Shown piece after piece: positions 7,583-15,261 of a DNA stretch of 15,892 nucleotides. A program made the translations under genes and the position numbers. Under the pieces are notes generated by a model. It saw only the letters and a list, made by a program, of their open reading frames with translations, was not told the DNA's origin and searched no databases. The stretch comes from Desulfobacterales bacterium (GTDB lineage: Bacteria > Desulfobacterota > Desulfobacteria > Desulfobacterales > JAFDCJ01), in assembly GCA_029932495.1 (NCBI GenBank), contig JAOZPY010000020.1, positions 1 through 15,892 of the forward strand, read 5' to 3'. Numbering within the stretch: the stretch's first letter is position 1; each line of letters opens with the position of its first letter.

Positions 7583-9190
7583 TCAGTGCCGGCCGGGCCT
7601 TAATCTAAGTGTAAATTTCACAATTGCAAGTACCATCGCCAGCAGGGCCGCTGCCAGGCACCCTCGGGCCAGCAGGTCGCCGAAGCGGGTGTATAAGGAT
7701 TTTTCTTTCAGCAATGGAAGCGGCCGGGTGATCACCGCCTCTTGCAGCAGGGACGATGATGCTATCACCCGGCCGGCCGGATCAATAAAGCCGCTGATGC
7801 CGGTGTTGGCCGCCCGCGCCAGGGCCCGCCGGTTTTCCACCGCCCTGAACACCGTCATCGAAAAATGCTGGTAGGGACCGCTGGTTTTACCGAACCAGGC
7901 ATCGTTGGTAATGTTGATCAGCAGGGCGGCGTCGTTTCTGACCATTGCGCGGGAAAGCCCGGGGAATATGATTTCGTAGCAGATCTGAACGCCCAGGCGC
8001 CAGTTGCCCCAGACCAGCGTATGGCCCTTTTTGCCCGCAACGAAATCCCCCACCTGGGCAACGATTTTTCCCAGAAAAGGCAGCCATTTTCGCAGCGGAA
8101 CATATTCCCCGTATGGCACTAGGTGGGTTTTGTCATATTTGATAATCGTTTTTTCCCGGGGGCGGATCAAATAGGCACTGTTGAAGTACTGCACCGTAGC
8201 TGCTTGGCGTGTAACAGACGGGCTGCCAATCAGGTAATCGGTCCGGGTATGTTCAATGCCCTTAAACACAAGTTCTGACAGCTTCTGGTCGTACATCAGG
8301 TAAAAGGGGGTGGCTGACTCCGGCCACACGATGAGATCGGGCTTTTTTTTCATGGCGGCCAGTGACAATCGGTTGTAGCGGGCAACGGTCTGTTTTTGAA
8401 AGGCGGCATCCCATTTAATTGACTGGTCGATGTTGCCCTGGACAACCGCGATTCGGGTTTGCGGGGCGGCGGCGATTAAGCGGTCAATGGTGGCCAGACG
8501 CTGCTGTCCGTAAAACCAGGTCAGCGCCAGGGCGGCGGCGGCGGTGATGAGAGCGCCTGCTGCCAGGCGTGCACTGATACGGGCGGTTTGCCACTTTTTT
8601 TTCATCAGATACAGCCCAACGAACAGGATCGCTGCGTTGCAAAGCATGATCAGGGCCGACAGCCCGTATACGCCAAATATGTCGGAAATCTGGATGAGCC
8701 GCAAACGAAGAAACTGGGAATACCCCAGCAGTTCCCAGGGAAATCCTGAGAAAATAAAGGATCGCAGATATTCCAGAGCAACCCACAACACCGGAATGGC
8801 CACCATGGCCCGGGCGGGCGTGGTGCCCAGCACGGTCAAAGCGGTTGTAAATACGGCCATAAACAGGGCGAGAACGGCGGCAAAAAGAAACAGCACCGAC
8901 AGGCTCAAATATAGCGGCAGATAGCCGTAGGTGCGCATCACGGGCACCAGCCAGTACAGCAGGGAGGTGAAATGCACCAGGCCGGCCACAAATCCAAAGC
9001 GAAAACCCGCTCCGGCATCCTGATTCCTTATGCTGTAAAGCAGGGGCACCAGAGCGAACCAGACCAGCAGGTCGCATCCGAACTTGGGAAAAGACCCGGT
9101 CAACAGCAGGCCGCTGGCAACGGCCCCAAGCATGTTTTTTTTATCGTGAATCAAAATCAGGTGCAGGAATCTACGTAAACGCTCTCTCAA
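7583..9190 (-). CDS. lnt: Apolipoprotein N-acyltransferase
   Basis: Lnt moves an acyl chain from phospholipid to the N-terminal cysteine of apolipoproteins, the last step of lipoprotein maturation, in the inner membrane. The N-terminal part (about 20-230) holds several hydrophobic segments. The periplasmic carbon-nitrogen hydrolase domain starts near RIAVVQGNIDQ (246). The catalytic triad is visible: Glu291 in VWPESATPF, Lys354 in KTHLVPYGEY and Cys404 in GVQICYEIIFPG. A final hydrophobic segment (about 508-527) matches the family's last membrane helix. The 535-residue length assumes the TTG at 9190; no clear ribosome site precedes it, and an in-frame stop lies 18 bases upstream. The first ATG, at 9133 (residue 20), would trim the N-terminus right up to the first membrane segment, so the start is uncertain. 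It leads the lnt-prfB-HD cluster. Confidence 0.93.
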   Translation of the reverse strand: MRERLRRFLHLILIHDKKNMLGAVASGLLLTGSFPKFGCDLLVWFALVPLLYSIRNQDAGAGFRFGFVAGLVHFTSLLYWLVPVMRTYGYLPLYLSLSVLFLFAAVLALFMAVFTTALTVLGTTPARAMVAIPVLWVALEYLRSFIFSGFPWELLGYSQFLRLRLIQISDIFGVYGLSALIMLCNAAILFVGLYLMKKKWQTARISARLAAGALITAAAALALTWFYGQQRLATIDRLIAAAPQTRIAVVQGNIDQSIKWDAAFQKQTVARYNRLSLAAMKKKPDLIVWPESATPFYLMYDQKLSELVFKGIEHTRTDYLIGSPSVTRQAATVQYFNSAYLIRPREKTIIKYDKTHLVPYGEYVPLRKWLPFLGKIVAQVGDFVAGKKGHTLVWGNWRLGVQICYEIIFPGLSRAMVRNDAALLINITNDAWFGKTSGPYQHFSMTVFRAVENRRALARAANTGISGFIDPAGRVIASSSLLQEAVITRPLPLLKEKSLYTRFGDLLARGCLAAALLAMVLAIVKFTLRLRPGRH

Positions 9191-9221
9191 AACAGGGTTA
9201 CGGGTTTATGCCGGATATGCA

Positions 9222-9249
9222 TATGTAACATGTGCCAGTATTCTGTCAA
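9222..9249 (-). promoter_or_regulatory. Candidate promoter for the lnt-prfB-HD cluster
   Basis: On the minus strand a perfect TTGACA -35 box (9249-9244) is followed after 16 bases by TACATA (9227-9222), a partial -10 match. Transcription would start near 9215, about 25 bases before the TTG at 9190, which would suit that start codon. The -10 box is weak, so confidence is modest. Confidence 0.4.
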
Positions 9250-9279
9250 CCTCAACATTAGTGCTTGGCAGTCCATGAT

Positions 9280-9295
9280 CGCTGAAGGATCAGCG
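9280..9295. promoter_or_regulatory. Small inverted repeat, possible operator
   Basis: CGCTGA and TCAGCG flank a four-base AGGA spacer in the divergent gap between lnt and the small membrane protein gene. It has no T-run and lies about 30 bases upstream of the candidate lnt -35 box. A regulator site is possible; chance is not excluded. Confidence 0.25.
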
Positions 9296-9440
9296 GCCGG
9301 TGCCGGTTAAATATAAGAAATCAAGATCTTAGATTGATAATTTTGTTAATGTTTTTCGCGTCGCAGACGATATCGTTATAGAGAACAAAATTAAACAGGA
9401 TTTCTTGAACCCCTGCGTAAATACAAACTGGAGGTACCCA

Positions 9441-9716
9441 ATGGCCGACTTTTTTTTAAATACGACTTTGCAGATTCCCATGGCCCAGTTGATTTTATTG
9501 ATGTTATTCAGTACGTTAGCTTTGTTGTTCGGGAAATTGAGATTGGCCCTGCTGATCAATTACATATTTTGTATGCACTGGGCCTATTTTCTCAGTCGGG
9601 ACCGTTTGCTGGGCCTGGGATTTGAAAAATTTGAATATATTACACTGATTTATTTTTTATTCGGCCTGGCCATCGTTATGGTGGCTGCATTTTCATTCCT
9701 GTTTCACCGTGAGTAG
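9441..9716 (+). CDS. Small hydrophobic membrane protein of unknown function
   Basis: A 91-residue protein I do not recognise. It is strongly hydrophobic, with probable membrane segments at about 14-31, 34-51 and 66-87. The short loop between the last two (SRDRLLGLGFEKFE) is charged, and the C-terminus ends FHRE. No signal peptide cleavage site, cysteine motif or catalytic motif is visible. The ATG at 9441 is well supported by GGAGG at 9430-9434, six bases upstream; an in-frame start at 9405 has no such site. The gene is divergent from lnt and stands alone, with about 200 bases before the next gene, so context says little about its role. The good ribosome site and the confined hydrophobic pattern make it likely to be real. 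Confidence 0.7.
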   Translation: MADFFLNTTLQIPMAQLILLMLFSTLALLFGKLRLALLINYIFCMHWAYFLSRDRLLGLGFEKFEYITLIYFLFGLAIVMVAAFSFLFHRE

Positions 9717-9818
9717 CGGTCCGCTCAAGGACTGTCCCGTGCTCGCGCCATTGAATGCCCCACCGCGGTGGTGCGGGTAAAGCCTCCTTCTGCCTACCAT
9801 ATATTGTATCTTTTTTTA

Positions 9819-9848
9819 TTGACATCCTATATATATTGTGCTTATAAA
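9819..9848 (+). promoter_or_regulatory. Sigma-70 type promoter for the 9920 gene
   Basis: A perfect TTGACA (9819-9824) is followed after 17 bases by TTATAA (9842-9847), or after 18 by TATAAA (9843-9848), in a very AT-rich stretch. Transcription would start near 9855, about 65 bases before the ATG at 9920. This is the best promoter match in the window. Confidence 0.65.
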
Positions 9849-9919
9849 TATAATTACTGTCAAACTGCCTTTTCTTTTTCATGCCCGTTTTTACCCGTCA
9901 ACCCGAACACAGGCTAAGT

Positions 9920-10249
9920 ATGAAACAAATCAAAGAGATCCTGTTCCAGCGACTGGAGAACAAAGGCATTGACCTCAAATTTGTCCCGGGGTTTATCCGT
10001 ACCCTGGCAAATTCTTTCTGGGCTGAGCCTGATATGACGCTTTCCCAGATCAACCGGCGGTTGCACTACCTGGGATGGGCCGAGGTGGAACTGGATTACC
10101 ATACTTGGCAACTTACCATTGCCTGCCTGGAAGATTGTGGATTGAAAGGCTCCGGCGAAAACCCCGCGGGATGGTGCTGGCGCCATTTTTCCCCGACCAA
10201 TTCAACCGGCACCTATCAATCAAATCTTGCAGCAAATGCCGGCCTTTAG
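9920..10249 (+). CDS. Small protein of unknown function
   Basis: A 109-residue soluble protein whose function I cannot name. Residues 1-75 look well structured: a helical start (MKQIKEILFQRLENKGI), then FVPGFIRTLANSF, an INRRLHYLGWAEVELDYHT stretch (about 44-62) and a last helix to LEDCGLKG. From about residue 77 the sequence is low in hydrophobic residues and looks disordered. The pattern suggests a small, possibly DNA- or protein-binding domain, but no motif proves it. I take the ATG at 9920, with a weak AGG six bases upstream; an in-frame ATG at 9881 has none. The strong promoter at 9819 favours a real gene. The metallo-beta-lactamase gene follows after 110 bases and may be cotranscribed. 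The atypical tail could mark a frameshift or a diverged C-terminus. Confidence 0.6.
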   Translation: MKQIKEILFQRLENKGIDLKFVPGFIRTLANSFWAEPDMTLSQINRRLHYLGWAEVELDYHTWQLTIACLEDCGLKGSGENPAGWCWRHFSPTNSTGTYQSNLAANAGL

Positions 10250-10359
10250 CGTGTGCAGTCCCCGGCCGGGGCAATCTTGCCGGCAAGCGGCTGCCGCCTT
10301 ACCTTTGCCGGATCTGCCGGCACCCCAACCCTTCGGATGATCAAAGGAGATTTTTAAAA

Positions 10360-11940
10360 ATGCACCTGACATGTTACGGCGCAGTGCGGGAAGTCACCGG
10401 TTCCATGCATCTGCTGAGCACCGACAGTGATCACATTTTGCTGGACTGCGGGATGTTCCAGGGGCGGCGCAGTGAAGCGGCTGAAAAAAATAAGGTGATG
10501 CCCTTTGACCCGGGCATCCTTACCAATGCCGTGCTTTCCCATGCCCACATCGACCATTCAGGCCGCATCCCCCTGCTGACCAAAAACGGTTTTAACGGCC
10601 GTCTTATCTGTACGCGGGCAACCGCAGACGCCTGTGAATATTTGCTGCCGGACTCGGCCCATATCCAGGAGTCCGATGCCAATTATCTCAATTACAAGAC
10701 CGTCCGGGCGACGCTTTCACGGCTGAAGACCGGCCGCGGAAAGGATACCGTTTCGCACCGGGAGGCTGCCCGCATTAAAAAGCTGCTGAAAAAGAACCGT
10801 CACGGTCTCAACCTTGAAACCATCAACGATTTGCTGGATCAGTACCGCCTGCAAGGCGTGCATCCGCTGTACACCATTGAAGATGCTGAACAGGCGCTGA
10901 CCTATTTTGACGGATATCCCTATCACGAACCGGTGACCATTGGCCGCGATATGACCTGCACCCTTTACGATGCAGGGCATATTCTGGGTTCGGCCATCAC
11001 CATGATCAACGCCCGGGAAGACGGCCGGCAGTACAAGATTTGCTATACCGGTGATCTCGGCCGATTTGACAAGCCGATTATCAACGATCCGACGCTTGCG
11101 TTTGCCGGGCAGGACCAGGCGGTTGACCTGCTGATCATGGAAAGTACTTACGGCGACCGCCTGCATCCGCCTGTCGCCGATTTAAAGCCGGGCCTGGAAA
11201 AAGTGCTGGCTGCAACCTATGAGCGCGGCGGAACCTTGCTGATTCCTTCTTTTGCCTTCGGCCGTACCCAGGAACTGCTGTACGTTCTGCATGAAATCTA
11301 TAACGAAAATAAACTGCCCCGGCTGCCCGTTTACGTGGACAGCCCCCTGGCCACCAAGCTGACCCGGGTTTTCGGCGAGCATCCTGAGGTTTACGACCAG
11401 CAGGCCCGGCAGACCTTTCTCAAAAAAGGTCAGAATCCGTTTTTATTTGACCAGATGCATTTTGTGGCCTCGGTGGAAGAGTCCATTGCCCTGAACCGGG
11501 ATGACAGGCCGCACATCGTCGTGGCGGCCTCGGGAATGTGTGAAGCCGGGCGCATTCTCCATCATCTGCGTTATAAAATTCACAGTGAACGCAACACCAT
11601 CCTGGTGGTCGGTTACATGGCCCAAAACACCCTGGGGCGGCGGATTCTTGAGCAGGGGATCGCCTATGAGAAATCCGGCCGCAACGGCCCGCCGCCCCTG
11701 CTGAAATTTATGAACAAACAATATCCCCTCAAGGCCCACGTGGTCCAACTAGGCGGTTTCAGCGCCCACGGGGATAAATCCGAGATGCTGCGTTTTCTCA
11801 AAAAATCCAATCTGAAAATAAAAAAAATCGCCCTGGTTCACGGGGAAGAAGACCAGACGCTGGCCTTTGCTAAATTTCTCAGAAGTGAGGGCTTTACGGT
11901 GACAGTCCCCCGCCGGGGGGAAACCATGGAGATAAAATAA
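10360..11940 (+). CDS. Beta-CASP metallo-beta-lactamase-fold protein (RNase/CPSF73-like)
   Basis: A 526-residue member of the beta-CASP group of metallo-beta-lactamase proteins, which includes RNA-processing nucleases related to CPSF-73. Zinc-site motifs are in place: SHAHIDHSG (His61, His63, Asp65, His66), DAGHILGSA (His207) and TGDLGR (Asp232). The beta-CASP and RMMBL parts show ESTYGDR (261-267), IPSFAFGRTQE (295-305), AASGMCEAGRI (389-399), LGGFSAHGDKSE (464-475, His470) and LVHGEEDQ (492-499, His494). A lysine- and arginine-rich insertion (about 114-165) lies between the zinc motifs. The start at 10360 is set by AAAGGAGA (10343-10350) and by MHLTCYGAVREVTGS matching the normal N-terminus; the longer frame from 10075 overlaps the previous gene and is spurious. 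RNA endonuclease or exonuclease activity is inferred from family, and the substrate is unknown. Confidence 0.9.
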   Translation: MHLTCYGAVREVTGSMHLLSTDSDHILLDCGMFQGRRSEAAEKNKVMPFDPGILTNAVLSHAHIDHSGRIPLLTKNGFNGRLICTRATADACEYLLPDSAHIQESDANYLNYKTVRATLSRLKTGRGKDTVSHREAARIKKLLKKNRHGLNLETINDLLDQYRLQGVHPLYTIEDAEQALTYFDGYPYHEPVTIGRDMTCTLYDAGHILGSAITMINAREDGRQYKICYTGDLGRFDKPIINDPTLAFAGQDQAVDLLIMESTYGDRLHPPVADLKPGLEKVLAATYERGGTLLIPSFAFGRTQELLYVLHEIYNENKLPRLPVYVDSPLATKLTRVFGEHPEVYDQQARQTFLKKGQNPFLFDQMHFVASVEESIALNRDDRPHIVVAASGMCEAGRILHHLRYKIHSERNTILVVGYMAQNTLGRRILEQGIAYEKSGRNGPPPLLKFMNKQYPLKAHVVQLGGFSAHGDKSEMLRFLKKSNLKIKKIALVHGEEDQTLAFAKFLRSEGFTVTVPRRGETMEIK

Positions 11941-11957
11941 CGGAAAGGTACAGGGTC

Positions 11958-12101
11958 CAAGGTTCAAGGTACAGGGGAGCGCTACGCGCCGGGTACAGGG
12001 TTCAAAACTTACAGCCCGACATATGGATTAAAATCTCGCAATCGCTTACATACTCGTCGGACAAAGTATTTTTTTCCTTTTACCTTGTACCTTGAACCTT
12101 G
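11958..12101. repeat. Heptamer-phased inverted repeat at convergent gene junction
   Basis: CAAGGTTCAAGGTACA at 11958-11973 recurs as its exact reverse complement at 12086-12101 (16 of 16), and the similarity continues imperfectly on both sides. Each arm has a seven-base internal rhythm (CAAGGTT, CAAGGTA), with more related fragments at 11946-11956 and 11991-12003. About 110 bases separate the arms. The element fills the gap between the stops of the beta-CASP gene (11940) and the ASKHA gene (12108). No coding potential is visible between the arms. A role as a terminator or as a repeat insertion is possible. Confidence 0.7.
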
Positions 12102-12107
12102 CACCTT

Positions 12108-13763
12108 TTACGGAAACGCCAGGGATTCAATAAACATATCCTGGAAATCCGGATGGGCGGAAAGTTCCATTACCCGGGTCTGACGGGTCAGCTGCCCAGC
12201 ATGTTGCAAAAAGCCCGCATCAATCAGCGCACGGACGGCCCCGGCTCCGGCCGCGTTGCCCACCACTTTGATCTCGGTTTTATCCAGGGGGGGAAACATG
12301 CCCAGCGTCAGGGCGTCGGCGATGTTGATAAAGCTCCCGAAGGCGCCCGCCACCAGTATTTCAGCCGGTTGTTGCATGCCGGTTTCCCGGCACAGCAGAT
12401 CAATGCCGGTGCGCAATGCGCCCTTGGCCAGCTGGATGGCCCGCACGTCTTTCTGGGTGAGGGTGATCGGCCGTCCGTCTTGGGTCTGTTCGGCGGGGAT
12501 CAGGATAAATTCCAGTAAATCGTTGCTGTCCTTTTGAAGATACGGCGAATCGGTACCGGCGTTAAAGGCGCCGTTTTTTGAAATGATGCCTGCCCGCAGT
12601 AGTTCGGCGGCCGCGCTGATGACCCCCGAGCCGCAGATACCGGCTGCTTTTCTGGGATTTTCCGGATCCCGCTGGATGATCGAGCAGGCCGGCCGGCCGT
12701 TGACTTTATCAATGGTGACGGCATCGATGGCCCCGGATACCGCCTGCATGCCATGGCGGATGGCGGCCCCTTCAAGGGCCGGGCCGGTGGCGCAGGAGGT
12801 GGCCACCAGGCCGTCGGCTGTGCGGTACATGATCTCCCCGTTGGTGCCCACGTCCACCAGCATGGTGCCGGCCGCGGCGTGGGATAAACGGCATGCCAGG
12901 GCGGCAGCGACAATGTCGGCGCCGATAAAGCCGGTAATCAGCGGCAGCGTCCGGATAACCGCTTTGGGATTGAATTCCAGGCCGATGGAAGCCGCTTCAA
13001 ATCTTTGCTCATCAACAAAATCCGGCTGGTAGGGGAACACTCCGATGCTCGAAGGGTTGCGGCCTGCGAAAATGTGGACCATGGTGGTGTTGCCCACCAC
13101 GGTCATGGTGTTGATGCGCAGCGGCTTGATTCCGGTGGAGCGGCACAGGGAGGTGGCCGCCCATTCAACGGCCCGGACCACCATTTTTTGCAGCCGTGCC
13201 AGAAGCGCGTCATCCTGCTGGATCGCGCTGATGCGGCTCATGACATCATCGCCATACAGGGCCTGGGGATTTCTGGCCGATGTGGAGGCCACCACGGCGG
13301 CCGTGTGCAGATTGCACAGGTACACCGCGATGGTGGTGGTTCCCAGGTCAACGGCCAGGCCGTAGGCGTCGCCGGGGCCGGTTGCCGATGGCCTTGCATC
13401 AGATGTTACCTCGGCAAAAAGCGTCGGCAGTCCTTTTTGCGCGACTTCTGCACTGAGCCGGCTGGTGGCGGGGATATCCACGGTCAGGTCCGCGGTGACC
13501 TTTACCCGACAGGCCAAGCGATAACCGGCTGCCAGATCCGCCGGATCCAGGCATTTTTTTTCGGATTCATCGGGACCATCGATGGCTGCCCGGTTGTCAG
13601 CGTCGATTTTAACCCGGCATTTTCCGCAAAGTCCCTTGCCCCCGCAGTCGGTGCGCAAAAAAATACCTGCTTCGATGAGCGCCTCCAGCAGGGTTTGTCC
13701 TTCCAATGCCGATAGGTGTCGATCCCCGGTTTTAATGTCAATATGATGTCGGATTGTATCCAT
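12108..13763 (-). CDS. Ferredoxin-ASKHA protein, RACo-type corrinoid activation factor (DUF4445)
   Basis: A 551-residue protein with an N-terminal plant-type [2Fe-2S] ferredoxin domain (Cys40, Cys46, Cys49 in CGGKGLCGKC, and Cys85) joined to an ASKHA ATPase domain. Relatives such as RACo use ATP to reduce inactive cob(II)alamin on corrinoid methyl-carrier proteins. ASKHA marks are DLGTTT (139-144), DVGTNGE (304-310), ICGSG (376-380) and VAGAFGSF (471-478). The C-terminal half matches the DUF4445 type of domain. It is somewhat shorter than many RACo proteins. The ATG at 13763 is supported by GGAGAGGA seven bases upstream. It is divergent from an MFS transporter gene, with 133 bases between starts. 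No corrinoid protein or methyltransferase is in the window, so which partner it reactivates is unknown. Confidence 0.85.
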   Translation of the reverse strand: MDTIRHHIDIKTGDRHLSALEGQTLLEALIEAGIFLRTDCGGKGLCGKCRVKIDADNRAAIDGPDESEKKCLDPADLAAGYRLACRVKVTADLTVDIPATSRLSAEVAQKGLPTLFAEVTSDARPSATGPGDAYGLAVDLGTTTIAVYLCNLHTAAVVASTSARNPQALYGDDVMSRISAIQQDDALLARLQKMVVRAVEWAATSLCRSTGIKPLRINTMTVVGNTTMVHIFAGRNPSSIGVFPYQPDFVDEQRFEAASIGLEFNPKAVIRTLPLITGFIGADIVAAALACRLSHAAAGTMLVDVGTNGEIMYRTADGLVATSCATGPALEGAAIRHGMQAVSGAIDAVTIDKVNGRPACSIIQRDPENPRKAAGICGSGVISAAAELLRAGIISKNGAFNAGTDSPYLQKDSNDLLEFILIPAEQTQDGRPITLTQKDVRAIQLAKGALRTGIDLLCRETGMQQPAEILVAGAFGSFINIADALTLGMFPPLDKTEIKVVGNAAGAGAVRALIDAGFLQHAGQLTRQTRVMELSAHPDFQDMFIESLAFP

Positions 13764-13896
13764 AAAAAATTCCTCTCCAAATTAATTATCGCCGGCGTTT
13801 GAAAACCGTCTTTTATGGCACACCAACCGCAACAAGTCAAATGGGGTTGCAATTGCGGGGCGAAAAAGGGTACACAATCCCAACGGAGGACCGTAT

Positions 13897-15123
13897 ATGA
13901 CAGCCAAGCGGACATTGCACTGGGCATGGGTGATTCTGGGTATCTGTTTTGTGAACCTCTTTATCAATTACTCGGTGCGGCTCGGCTACGGTGTCGTCCT
14001 GCCGGAAATGATCCGCACCCTGGGTTTCGGCCGGGCCGCGGGGGGGTCGATTTACAATTCCTATCTGTTGACCTATATCGCCATCACGCCTTTTGCCGGT
14101 TATTTGACCGATCGCCTGGGGGCCCGGCGGGTGATCACCACCTGCCTTCTGATTCTCGGCTGCGGTGTGCTGTTGATGGGCGCTGTTCACAGCCTGTTGT
14201 CGGCCTGCCTGTTTTTTGGTGTTGCCGGACTGGGTTCCACCGGACTCTGGGCGCCGGTGATTACCCTGGTGCAGCGCTGGTTTGCCTTCCAGCGACGGGG
14301 ATTTGCCCTGGGGATTCTTTCCACCGGCTTCGGGCTGGGGTTTGCCACCATGGGAGCTGTTTTTCCCTGGGTGGTGAGATCCTTCAACTGGCGTTATGCC
14401 TGGTTCTTTCTGGGGGCCATGGCCCTGGCCATGGTGGCGGTCAACGGCGTGTTTTTAAGAAGCGATCCGTTTGCCGCGGGCTTCAGGCCCTGGGGGGAAA
14501 AAAAAGATTCGGCTGGAGCGCGCAATGGCGGGACAGGCCCGCAGCGCAAGATACCGCTGGCCGCCCTTTTTGCCAACCGCACATTCTGGTTGATCGGCGG
14601 CTCCTATTTCGCCATCGCTTACGCCCTTTACGGGATTACCACTTTTATGGTGGATTATGCCAGGTATCAGTTGGATCTGCCGCTGGCCCGGGCCAGCCTG
14701 CTGGCCACCGTTCACGGCATCAGCCAGGTCATCGGGGTGCTGACCATTTTACCGCTTTCCGATTACCTGGGGCGCAGAAAAACCATCCTGGTTTCCAATA
14801 CGGTGATCACCGGATGCCTGGTGGTTATATTGCTGGCCGGCGGTTCGTGGATGGTGCTTTGCATTTTTATCGGCATTTTGGCCCTGTTTTACGGGGCCAC
14901 CTTCCCGATTTACGGGGCCTGTGCCGGGGATTATTTTCCGCGGGAGGCCATGGGCACGGTTATCGGCGCCTGGACGCCTTTTTACGGTCTGGGAGCCATC
15001 TTGACCCACTGGGTTACGGGAATTTTGCGGGATGCCACCGGTGTATATAATCATGCATTTATCATTAATGTCGTAATGGCAGCGGCCGCGATTGTTCTGA
15101 TGAGCCGGGTTCGCAGGCAATGA
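13897..15123 (+). CDS. Major facilitator superfamily transporter
   Basis: A 408-residue inner-membrane carrier with about twelve hydrophobic segments in two halves. A charged cytoplasmic loop lies at about 196-218 (EKKDSAGARNGG). The MFS motif A is GYLTDRLGARRV (about 68-79), and a related version occurs in the second half (LSDYLGRRKT, about 287-296). The general pattern recalls monocarboxylate or oxalate/formate-type carriers, but the substrate cannot be told from sequence. The ATG at 13897 follows GGAGGA (13885-13890) by six bases. The gene is divergent from the RACo-type ASKHA gene and 138 bases upstream of a DUF1786 gene on the same strand. That context suggests import of a small organic, perhaps methylated, compound. 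A longer overlapping frame beginning at 13815 is a shadow. Confidence 0.88.
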   Translation: MTAKRTLHWAWVILGICFVNLFINYSVRLGYGVVLPEMIRTLGFGRAAGGSIYNSYLLTYIAITPFAGYLTDRLGARRVITTCLLILGCGVLLMGAVHSLLSACLFFGVAGLGSTGLWAPVITLVQRWFAFQRRGFALGILSTGFGLGFATMGAVFPWVVRSFNWRYAWFFLGAMALAMVAVNGVFLRSDPFAAGFRPWGEKKDSAGARNGGTGPQRKIPLAALFANRTFWLIGGSYFAIAYALYGITTFMVDYARYQLDLPLARASLLATVHGISQVIGVLTILPLSDYLGRRKTILVSNTVITGCLVVILLAGGSWMVLCIFIGILALFYGATFPIYGACAGDYFPREAMGTVIGAWTPFYGLGAILTHWVTGILRDATGVYNHAFIINVVMAAAAIVLMSRVRRQ

Positions 15124-15191
15124 CCGGCGATGCATTCAATCGATTATAGGGCTCGGATTTTCAAAAGATAAATTTTTTCAGTAAGCAGGAC

Positions 15192-15257
15192 ATGAGAACA
15201 AGTGACAGTGTTATCGGTTTTGAGCGGCTGAATCCAACAGCAAGGAAGGGTTTTTAA
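15192..15257 (+). other. Possible 21-codon leader ORF
   Basis: A short frame, MRTSDSVIGFERLNPTARKG plus Phe, begins at ATG 15192, ends at TAA 15257 and stops four bases before the DUF1786 ATG. Its end includes the AAGGAAGGG that would serve the next gene. AGGA lies only one base before its own ATG, which is too close for a normal ribosome site. It may be a coupled leader peptide or chance. Confidence 0.2.
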
Positions 15258-15261
15258 AGAA

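Noticed and set aside
9758..9777. CCACCGCGGTGG palindrome after the small membrane protein gene as a terminator
   Set aside because: The 12-bp palindrome has no loop of its own and no following T-run, so I cannot support terminator function.
10075..10359. N-terminal extension of the beta-CASP protein
   Set aside because: It overlaps the 9920 gene, has no family similarity, and a good ribosome site precedes the ATG at 10360.
13815..15050. A 411-residue frame overlapping the MFS gene in another frame
   Set aside because: It is rich in Gly, Arg, Cys and His, with no membrane-protein pattern, while the 13897 frame has MFS motifs and a strong ribosome site.
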